Part shown: one piece after another, positions 13,856 to 19,623 of the stretch
How the letters are laid out: every line of letters begins with the position of its first letter
Numbering within the stretch: position 1 is the first letter of the stretch
Assembly: GCA_964423195.1 (NCBI GenBank)
Contig: CAYRDY010000040.1
Coordinates: forward strand, 1-19,623
Source of the DNA: CAKRHR01 sp964423195
GTDB lineage: Bacteria; Bacillota; Clostridia; Lachnospirales; Lachnospiraceae
DNA: 19,623 nucleotides
Direction of reading: 5' to 3'
The notes under the pieces: generated by a model
Databases searched by the model: none
The model's input: the letters and a program-made list of their open reading frames with translations, nothing else
Told to the model about the DNA's origin: nothing
Program-made: the position numbers and the translations under genes

Positions 13856-13883
13856 ATGAACGATTAGAAAGGGTTTGGTTCCG

Positions 13884-14393
13884 ATGTACGAAAAAGGGAA
13901 TTACGTGATTTATGGCGGGAAAGGTGTCTGTGAAGTCATGGATGTCAAAACGATGAATATTGACGGAATACCGAAGGATAAGCTATATTACGTATTGAAG
14001 CCGTATGCTCAGAAAAGCGGTATGATCTATGCGCCGGTGGACAGCCAGAAGACTGTCATGCGCAAGATTATCACAAAAGAGGAGGCGGATGCGCTGATCG
14101 AGGATATACCGAATATCGAGGATGTGTGGGTGGCCAATGAGCGCCAGCGCGAGGAGCATTACAAGGAATGTCTGCGCACCTGTCAGTGCCGGGATCTGGT
14201 CAGGGTGATCAAGACGCTGTATCGGCAGCAAAAACGGCGCGTCGCGATGGGCAAGAAGCCGACGGCCACGGACGACAGATACATGAAACAGGCGGAGGAT
14301 AGCCTCTATTCGGAGCTGTCCCTGTCGCTGGGGATCCCGCGCAGTGATATGGTTCAGTATATCAACAGCCGGATCCAGGGCGCTGCCTCGTAA
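13884..14393 (+). CDS. carD: CarD/CdnL-family RNA polymerase-binding regulator
   Basis: 169 aa. The N-terminus MYEKGNYVIYGGKGVCEVMDV is the Tudor-like RNA polymerase-interacting domain that binds the beta subunit. The middle and C-terminus are helical and basic (LVRVIKTLYRQQKRRVAMGKKP), matching the family's DNA-contacting domain. CarD-type proteins stabilise open promoter complexes, often at rRNA promoters, but some firmicute paralogues have specialised roles. I place the start at ATG 13884 because AGAAAGGG (13866-13873) gives 10-base spacing; the upstream TTG at 13875 would sit directly on the Shine-Dalgarno. The 3' end runs into a 33-bp repeat. Confidence 0.9.
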   Translation: MYEKGNYVIYGGKGVCEVMDVKTMNIDGIPKDKLYYVLKPYAQKSGMIYAPVDSQKTVMRKIITKEEADALIEDIPNIEDVWVANERQREEHYKECLRTCQCRDLVRVIKTLYRQQKRRVAMGKKPTATDDRYMKQAEDSLYSELSLSLGIPRSDMVQYINSRIQGAAS

Positions 14394-14471
14394 ACGCACA
14401 TTTTGACGTTGATGTCGCCGCCGTATAGGCGTGACGCTTTGTTGATGTCGCCGCCGTCGACGCACATTTTG
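14394..14471 (+). repeat. 33-bp tandem repeat directly after the CarD stop codon
   Basis: Units start at 14394 and 14427, with a partial third at 14460. A 17-base block GTTGATGTCGCCGCCGT is identical in units 1 and 2, and ACGCACATTTTG is identical in units 1 and 3. A degraded copy of the preceding block (GCTGCCTCG) appears to lie in the CarD 3' end itself. Confidence 0.8.
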
Positions 14472-14481
14472 TTTTCTGTGA

Positions 14482-14510
14482 TTGACAGGCCAGCTTTTAT
14501 GGCGTATGAT
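14482..14510 (+). promoter_or_regulatory. Near-consensus sigma-A promoter
   Basis: TTGACA (14482-14487), a 17-base spacer and TATGAT (14505-14510) form the best promoter in the window. Transcription would start near 14517 and meet a terminator within about 55 nt. Confidence 0.8.
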
Positions 14511-14535
14511 AAATATATAGGTATTCAGGGCGAAG

Positions 14536-14571
14536 GTGCTTGCAGTCGAGAGGCTGACAGGCACTTTTTTT
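14536..14571 (+). terminator. Intrinsic terminator about 20 nt after a strong promoter
   Basis: GTGCTTG-CAG pairs with CTG-A-CAGGCAC (one bulge, one G-U) around TCGAGAGG, followed by seven T. It may be an attenuator for the downstream PEP-binding gene or the end of a short RNA. Confidence 0.8.
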
Positions 14572-14593
14572 ATTCATGTGAACCGGCACGCTG

Positions 14594-14693
14594 NNNNNNN
14601 NNNNNNNNNNNNNNNNNNNNNNNNNNNNNNNNNNNNNNNNNNNNNNNNNNNNNNNNNNNNNNNNNNNNNNNNNNNNNNNNNNNNNNNNNNNNN
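14594..14693. other. Assembly gap of 100 N upstream of the PEP-binding gene
   Basis: Exactly 100 N, a placeholder. A 35-bp tandem repeat flanks it on the right, and the left flank ends CACGCTG, also present in that repeat, so a collapsed array is likely. Confidence 0.97.
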
Positions 14694-14700
14694 GCGAATC

Positions 14701-14770
14701 GCAAATTTGGCTGACGGGCCGCGGCCAAGCGGGCCGCAAATTTGACTGACACGCTGTGGCCATGCAAAGC
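14701..14770. repeat. 35-bp tandem repeat beside the second gap
   Basis: Two units start GCAAATTTG at 14701 and 14736 and share CTGAC and GGCCA blocks at the same offsets; they are moderately diverged. The array continues into the N run. It lies in noncoding sequence, and unlike the gene-associated arrays its period is not a multiple of three. Confidence 0.7.
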
Positions 14771-14879
14771 GCGAGTTCGCTTGCCGGACAGCGCAGCCAC
14801 CGGACGGGCGGGACGGTGTGAGTGGCAGGGCGGCGAAAAGCGGCGGCTGATCATGTGCAAAAAAGAAGGGGGAATTTTG

Positions 14880-17456
14880 ATGGCGGCATTCGAACGTGTT
14901 TTATCCGGCATCCCGCAGATGGATGCGGCATTTGACAACATCCGCCTCGGCGACAATGTCGTGTGGCAGGTGACGGATCTCGACGAGTTCCGGTTGTTTT
15001 TGGATCCGTATGTGAAACAGGCGATCGCGGATCAGCGAAATCTCATCTATATCAGATTTGCGTCCCATCCGCCGCTGGTGGAGGCGCAGGAGGGCGTGAA
15101 GATCGTGCCTGTCAGGCTGTCGCACCGCTTCGAGACATTTACCGTGGAGATTCACAATCTGATCGAGAGGGAAGGGTATGATGCCTTCTATGTCTTTGAC
15201 TGCCTCTCCGAGCTTCAGACGGCCTGGTCCACGGACCTGATGATGGGAAACTTTTTTCGGGTGACCTGCCCGTATCTGTTCTCCCTGGACACGGTCGCCT
15301 TCTTCCCGCTGATCCGGGGCAAACATTCCTTTGAGGCGATCGCCAAGATCAGAGACACGACGCAGCTGTTGATGGACGTCTACTCCGAGGGGCGGGATGT
15401 CTATGTGCGCCCGCTCAAGGTCTGGAACCGCTACTCGGAGACAATGTTTCTGCCGCACATCTATGATCCGGAGAGCGGCAGTTTTCAACCGCTGGTGGAG
15501 GGCGTGCAGGTCAGCCATTTTTACCGTCTGATGAATCACCAGCAGGCGACCAGCGCCGATCAGAATATGGACAGCTGGGACCGGTTTTTTACCCTGACCA
15601 TACAGATGTACCGGCAGGGCATGGATGTCACGGCCAACTGTCATCAGATGTGCGACATCATGATGACCCGCGACCGGAAACTGCGGGAGCTGATCAAGGA
15701 GAATTTCACCCCGGAGGACTATTTTCAGATCCGCAGCCGCATGATTGGCACGGGCATGATCGGCGGCAAGGCCTGCGGGATGCTGCTGGCCAGGAAACTG
15801 ATCGAGAATCAGCGACCTGATCTGTATGCCAGACTGGAGCCGCACGATTCGTATTATATCGGATCAGATGTCTTTTATTCCTATATCGTTCAGAATGAAT
15901 TCTGGGATATCCGCATCCGACAGCGGACGGAGAAAGAATATTTCAGTCTCGCGCCGGACTTTGCCGAATGTCTGCGCACCGGACAGTTTTCGGAGTCGCA
16001 GCGGGAGCAGTTTAGGCGGATGCTGGATTATTACGGGCAGGATCCGATCATCGTGCGGTCGAGCAGCATTCTGGAGGACGGCTTTGGAAATGCGTTCGCC
16101 GGCAAATATGAGTCTGTCTTCTGTGCGAACAATGGGACGATGGAGGAGCGGCTGCGCGAATTTGAGGCGGCCATCCGCACGGTCTATGCCAGCTCGATGA
16201 GTCCGTCGGCGCTGGATTACCGGCTGAGGCGCGGCCTGCAGGGGCGCGACGAGCAGATGGCGCTGCTGGTGCAGCGGGTGTCCGGTTCGCGCTATGGCGA
16301 GTATTTTATGCCGTGTGCGGCGGGCGTCGGCTATTCCTACAGCCCTTACCGGATTCTGAAATCGACGGAGCCGAAGGCGGGCATGCTGCGCCTGGTCATG
16401 GGGCTTGGCACCGGCGCGGTGGACAGGACGCAGGGATCCTATCCGCGCCTGATCAGTCTGGATAAGCCGGAGATGACGGCGGCGACGTCCAGCGGGGAAC
16501 GCCATCAGTATTCCCAGCGCCTGATCGATGTGGTCGATACCGCGCAGCGGTGCGTCAAGAGCATGGAACTGTCCCAGATCGAGGACAAGATCCCTGCCTA
16601 TCTAAAGCAGCTCCTGCTGGAGCATGATTCAGATGCCGAGTATATGTTCAGGGAGCGCGGACAGCGCCGCCAGATTCTGTTTGTGTCCTGCGGCGGTCTT
16701 GTCAGAAACAGCGCCCTGATGCGGGATATGCGGGAGATCATGGCGCTGATACAGGAAAATTATCAGTATCCGGTGGATATTGAGTATACGATCAATATCT
16801 CACAGGACGGCGAATATGTGATTAACCTGCTGCAGTGCCGGCCGCTGCAGGTGGCGGAGGATAAGGAGCGTGTGCAGATGCCGGAGCATATCGACGCGGA
16901 AACGATATTTTTGGAGTGCTGTCAGGCCTCGATGGGACTGTCCGCGGCGATCAAGATGGACTATGTGGTGATCGTCGACGCGCTGGCCTATTATCAGATG
17001 GATTATCAGGCCAAGTACGGCGTGGCGCGGGCGATCGGCGCCATCAACTGGTATTTCAGGGGAAAGGGGAAACACCTGATGCTTCTGGTGCCGGGGCGCA
17101 TCTGCACGTCGTCGCCGGAATTGGGCGTGCCGACGAGTTTTGCGGATATCAGCGAATTTGATGTCATCTGTGAGGTCTCGGAGCGGCGGGCCGGCTATAT
17201 GCCGGAGCTCTCCTACGGGAGCCATATCTTCCAGGATCTGGTGGAGGCAAATATCCTCTACGGCGCCGTGTTTGACAATGAAAAGACGCGGGCATTCCAC
17301 CCGGAAAAGATACAGTGCCTGCCAAATTGCCTGACGGCGTTTTACCCTGAGGGCAAATCTCTGGAAAATGTCATGGGCGTCTATGATGTCAGCCAGAAAG
17401 ACTGCTATGTCTACCATGATATGAAAGAAGAGCATCTGATGTGCCTGATCTCCTGA
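14880..17456 (+). CDS. PEP/pyruvate-binding (PPDK_N) ATP-grasp protein without phosphohistidine domain
   Basis: 858 aa. The N-terminal 220 residues resemble a KaiC/RAD55 RecA-like fold (VLSGIPQMDAAFDNIRLGDN; Walker-B-like YDAFYVFDCLSEL), but the Walker A GxxxxGKT is absent. The middle is the ATP-binding domain of PEP synthase/pyruvate phosphate dikinase: GMIGGKACGMLLA, then PIIVRSSSILEDGFGNAFAG with the ATP-contact Arg, ending VINLLQCRPLQV. The phosphohistidine swivel domain and PEP/pyruvate barrel of the full enzymes are missing. A C-terminal domain carries PGRICTSSPELGVP and GSHIFQDLVEANILYG, a pattern I recall from related uncharacterised proteins. It cannot be a complete PEP synthase. ATG 14880 is chosen for the AAGGGGGA site; an earlier in-frame ATG at 14742 lies in repeat sequence. 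Role unknown. Confidence 0.85.
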   Translation: MAAFERVLSGIPQMDAAFDNIRLGDNVVWQVTDLDEFRLFLDPYVKQAIADQRNLIYIRFASHPPLVEAQEGVKIVPVRLSHRFETFTVEIHNLIEREGYDAFYVFDCLSELQTAWSTDLMMGNFFRVTCPYLFSLDTVAFFPLIRGKHSFEAIAKIRDTTQLLMDVYSEGRDVYVRPLKVWNRYSETMFLPHIYDPESGSFQPLVEGVQVSHFYRLMNHQQATSADQNMDSWDRFFTLTIQMYRQGMDVTANCHQMCDIMMTRDRKLRELIKENFTPEDYFQIRSRMIGTGMIGGKACGMLLARKLIENQRPDLYARLEPHDSYYIGSDVFYSYIVQNEFWDIRIRQRTEKEYFSLAPDFAECLRTGQFSESQREQFRRMLDYYGQDPIIVRSSSILEDGFGNAFAGKYESVFCANNGTMEERLREFEAAIRTVYASSMSPSALDYRLRRGLQGRDEQMALLVQRVSGSRYGEYFMPCAAGVGYSYSPYRILKSTEPKAGMLRLVMGLGTGAVDRTQGSYPRLISLDKPEMTAATSSGERHQYSQRLIDVVDTAQRCVKSMELSQIEDKIPAYLKQLLLEHDSDAEYMFRERGQRRQILFVSCGGLVRNSALMRDMREIMALIQENYQYPVDIEYTINISQDGEYVINLLQCRPLQVAEDKERVQMPEHIDAETIFLECCQASMGLSAAIKMDYVVIVDALAYYQMDYQAKYGVARAIGAINWYFRGKGKHLMLLVPGRICTSSPELGVPTSFADISEFDVICEVSERRAGYMPELSYGSHIFQDLVEANILYGAVFDNEKTRAFHPEKIQCLPNCLTAFYPEGKSLENVMGVYDVSQKDCYVYHDMKEEHLMCLIS

Positions 17457-17514
17457 GACGCCAGATGGACATTCGCGGCGCGTGATTTTCTGACAGTGAT
17501 TGAAGTGTCGGGGA

Positions 17515-17548
17515 CCGGCGCGGGCGATGATCGCCCGCGCCGGCCTTT
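17515..17548 (+). terminator. GC-rich hairpin terminator after the PEP-binding gene
   Basis: Perfect 13-bp stem CCGGCGCGGGCGA / TCGCCCGCGCCGG with a TGA loop, followed by CTTTGCTATT. The U-tract is poor but the stem is very strong. Confidence 0.65.
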
Positions 17549-17603
17549 GCTATTCATCTCCGCCCCACTCGTTCCGGCCCCTCGTCCCTTTTGCAAAAAT
17601 CTC

Positions 17604-17632
17604 TTGATTAATTGACCGCATCGGTTTATAAT
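17604..17632 (+). promoter_or_regulatory. Sigma-A-type promoter for the HAD phosphatase operon
   Basis: TTGATT (17604-17609), a 17-base spacer and TATAAT (17627-17632). Start would be near 17639, leaving a leader of about 127 nt with a short direct repeat TTTATCCCA but no structure I recognise. Confidence 0.7.
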
Positions 17633-17765
17633 GTTTCCGTAATGTCTAAATAAAGATTGAAAATTCTCAGGTAACTCTAATCATATTTCAGCTATTTATC
17701 CCAACTCCCAACTTTTATCCCAGTCATCATAACTGAAAATGAGGGCGAAGGGGGAGTGATTATCA

Positions 17766-18587
17766 ATGGATGATAAAGGCAGAATCGGATTATTGACGTC
17801 GGCGGAATTGTTCGTGCTCGATCTGGACGGCACATTTTATCTGGGAGACCGGCTGATCGACGGGGCGCTGGCATTTGTCCGCTATGTCCAGGAGAAAGGG
17901 CGGAAAATTCTCTTTTTCACCAATAATTCCTCCCGTTCCCCGCGTGTCTATCTCGACCGGCTGGCTTCGATGGGATGCCCCATCACGGGAGAGCAGATGA
18001 TGACTTCGGGCGATGTGGCGATTGCATGGCTGAAATCGCACTGTCCGGGACAGCGGGTCTATCTGGTGGGAACGCCGGCGCTTGTGGAGAGTTTCAGGGA
18101 GGCGGGTATCTGCCTGACCGATGGCGATGGGACGCGGCCGGATATCGTGATGGTCGGCTTTGACACGACGCTGACGTATCACAAGCTGGAGCGCGCATGT
18201 ACCTTTATCCGGGAAGGCGCGCTGTTTTTGGCGACGCATCCGGATATCAACTGCCCGACGGAGGACGGCTTTATACCGGACTGCGGCGCTTTCTGCGCGG
18301 CGATCACCCTTTCCACAGGGGTGCGTCCGAAGTATTTCGGAAAACCTTTTGAGGAGACGCTGGATATGATTTTGCTTCGCACGGGCGCGGCGAGAGAAAG
18401 AGTGGCCTTTGTGGGCGACCGGCTTTACACGGACGTGGCCGCGGGCGTCAATCACGGCGCGCTGGGATTTCTGGTGCTATCGGGTGAGACGCGGGCGGAG
18501 GATATAGAAAAATCCGATGTGCGGCCGAGCGCGGTCTTTCAGTCGCTGGGAGAGATGCGGCGTCTGCTTGGAACTGTCTGGGACTGA
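17766..18587 (+). CDS. HAD superfamily subclass IIA phosphatase (NagD/AraL-like)
   Basis: 273 aa, the typical length. Motif I is VLDLDGTFYLG with nucleophile Asp19 and Asp21; motif II is ILFFTNNSS; motif III Lys lies in YFGKPFEETLD; motif IV is VGDRLYTDV. The C2 cap between motifs II and III includes GFDTTLTYHKL, typical of the IIA (NagD, p-nitrophenyl phosphatase) group. These are Mg-dependent cytoplasmic phosphatases acting on nucleotides or sugar phosphates, often as housecleaning enzymes; the substrate cannot be read from sequence. GGGGGAG at 17750-17756 supports the ATG. The amidohydrolase starts 73 bases downstream on the same strand, so an operon is likely. Confidence 0.92.
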   Translation: MDDKGRIGLLTSAELFVLDLDGTFYLGDRLIDGALAFVRYVQEKGRKILFFTNNSSRSPRVYLDRLASMGCPITGEQMMTSGDVAIAWLKSHCPGQRVYLVGTPALVESFREAGICLTDGDGTRPDIVMVGFDTTLTYHKLERACTFIREGALFLATHPDINCPTEDGFIPDCGAFCAAITLSTGVRPKYFGKPFEETLDMILLRTGAARERVAFVGDRLYTDVAAGVNHGALGFLVLSGETRAEDIEKSDVRPSAVFQSLGEMRRLLGTVWD

Positions 18588-18660
18588 GCACCGGCCGTGG
18601 CGGTCTGGTGTTTCCGTCGGACATCAGACGCTCTGGCATTGATGAGGAAGGTGTCCTGCC

Positions 18661-19554
18661 GTGACGGATGATATACAGATTTGGGACAGCCATGTGCACC
18701 TGTTCCCGCCGGAGATCTATCGGAATTTTGAGAGGTATGCGCCGAGGGATGCTTATTTTGCGGCGCTGGCACAGCCGTGCGGTGGCAAGGGGACAATACA
18801 GGCATGGGCGGACGTACAGGAGGCGCTTGCCTGCGCCGACGCGGCCGGAGTCACGGGCATGGTGATGCAGGGCTGGTACTGGAATGATGTGGGTCTGATG
18901 CGGATGCACAACGACTATATGGCGGAGATCATCCGAAAGTACCCGCGGCGCATGAGGGCGTTTATATCAGTCAATCCGAAATTCGGCGGCGCGGCAATCG
19001 GGGAGATTGAGCGCTGTGTGCGGCTTGGATTTTGTGGGATCGGCGAGCTGGGGCCGGGTGGCAACGGCTATGATTTTGAGGATCCCGAATTTATTGAGGT
19101 GATCGAGTGCGCCCATAAATACCGGCTGCCGGTGTGCATTCACTGCGGGGAGGCGGTAGGGCACGATTATCCGGGGCGCGACCACACGCCGCTTGAGCCA
19201 CTGTTGCGCGTGATCCGCGCTTATCCTCAGGTGACGTTTATACTGGCCCATCTGGGCGGCGGCCTGCCGTTTTACGGGCTGGGACGGCACGCCCACGGGC
19301 GGATGCCACATGTATATTATGACACGGCGGCCAATCCGCTGCTCTATCATATCAGCAGTCTGCGAGCGGTGATCACGATGGCTGGCGCTGATCATCTGCT
19401 GTTTGGCAGTGATTTTCCGCTTCTATTGTATCCGTCCGAATGCCGGACGGCGGATATGCGGCTGCTTATCGAGGATATCGAGGCGCACGCGGGCCTTGGC
19501 GAGAGCGAGCGGCGCATGGTCATGGGCGCGAATCTCCTGCGGATTCTTAGCTGA
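18661..19554 (+). CDS. Amidohydrolase-2 family metal-dependent hydrolase
   Basis: 297 aa. TIM-barrel amidohydrolase (Amidohydro_2 type): metal-binding HVH in IWDSHVHLF near the N-terminus, conserved GIGELGPGG, the later His in VCIHCGE and LAHLGGG, and the catalytic Asp in LLFGSDFPLLLYPSE. Relatives hydrolyse or decarboxylate cyclic and aromatic acids, and many are uncharacterised. The start codon is GTG 18661, preceded by GAGGAAGG. It directly follows the HAD phosphatase and probably shares its transcript, suggesting linked catabolic or housecleaning roles, but no specific pathway is shown. A 9-bp hairpin (18603-18629, one G-U) sits in the 73-base spacer. Confidence 0.9.
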   Translation: MTDDIQIWDSHVHLFPPEIYRNFERYAPRDAYFAALAQPCGGKGTIQAWADVQEALACADAAGVTGMVMQGWYWNDVGLMRMHNDYMAEIIRKYPRRMRAFISVNPKFGGAAIGEIERCVRLGFCGIGELGPGGNGYDFEDPEFIEVIECAHKYRLPVCIHCGEAVGHDYPGRDHTPLEPLLRVIRAYPQVTFILAHLGGGLPFYGLGRHAHGRMPHVYYDTAANPLLYHISSLRAVITMAGADHLLFGSDFPLLLYPSECRTADMRLLIEDIEAHAGLGESERRMVMGANLLRILS

Positions 19555-19623
19555 CGCCATCGGAGGCGGCGGGCGCGGCCGTGAATTTTTTATGATTGTT
19601 TGATTTGTTCTTTGATTGATGCC

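Noticed and set aside
14742..14879. Upstream start of the PEP-binding gene
   Set aside because: The extra 46 codons lie in repeat-derived, low-information sequence; the ATG at 14880 has a strong ribosome binding site.
14880..17456. Complete PEP synthase or pyruvate phosphate dikinase
   Set aside because: The phosphohistidine and PEP/pyruvate-binding domains are absent.

Overview
The window looks like chromosome from a low-to-mid GC Gram-positive anaerobe, most likely a gut Clostridia/Lachnospiraceae member. This is an inference. It rests on Shine-Dalgarno sites of the GGAGG type, sigma-A-like promoters, a CarD/CdnL-type regulator, an endonuclease III with the clostridial-style C-terminal Cys cluster, and a secreted mucin-type M60 metallopeptidase beside a FIVAR-repeat, membrane-anchored surface protein. 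Two runs of exactly 100 N (11991-12090 and 14594-14693) are assembly gaps, so the window is a draft scaffold.

Layout, left to right. The 3' end of a tRNA gene and its terminator (1-72) precede a URO-D-fold protein (136-1119, +). Convergent to it is a double-domain flavodoxin-like NAD(P)H/FMN oxidoreductase (1363-2718, -), whose 5' leader carries a 36-bp tandem repeat. A divergent promoter region leads into the centrepiece: a ~1955-aa secreted protein with an M60 catalytic site (HEIGH) and an internal dockerin-like calcium-loop pair (3217-9084, +). After a GC-rich intercistronic hairpin comes an 832-aa surface protein with a cohesin-like N-terminal domain, eight FIVAR-like helical repeats, a Gly/Asn/Pro linker and a C-terminal membrane anchor (9142-11640, +). 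A bidirectional terminator separates these from a Gfo/Idh/MocA oxidoreductase read leftwards (11789-12938, -, interrupted by the first gap). Divergent from it are nth (13020-13655, +) and a CarD-family regulator with a structured leader (13884-14393, +). After a promoter-terminator element and the second gap come a PEP/pyruvate-binding ATP-grasp protein lacking the phosphohistidine domain (14880-17456, +), then a HAD-IIA phosphatase (17766-18587, +) and an amidohydrolase (18661-19554, +), probably co-transcribed.

How the genes may work together. The M60 enzyme has a signal peptide but no visible anchor. The next gene encodes a membrane-tethered protein whose N-terminal beta domain resembles a cohesin. 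The simplest reading is a two-gene, non-cellulosomal display system in which the glycoprotein-degrading enzyme is docked on a long FIVAR stalk. The other genes are housekeeping or metabolic and do not form an evident pathway with it.

A second theme is short tandem repeats with 33-45 bp periods. They sit at, or run past, the stop codons of four genes (URO-D, FIVAR protein, Gfo/Idh, CarD), in one 5' leader, and beside both assembly gaps. The five associated with genes have periods divisible by three (33, 36, 39, 42, 45 bp); the intergenic one is 35 bp. This recurring pattern is the least explained feature of the window.
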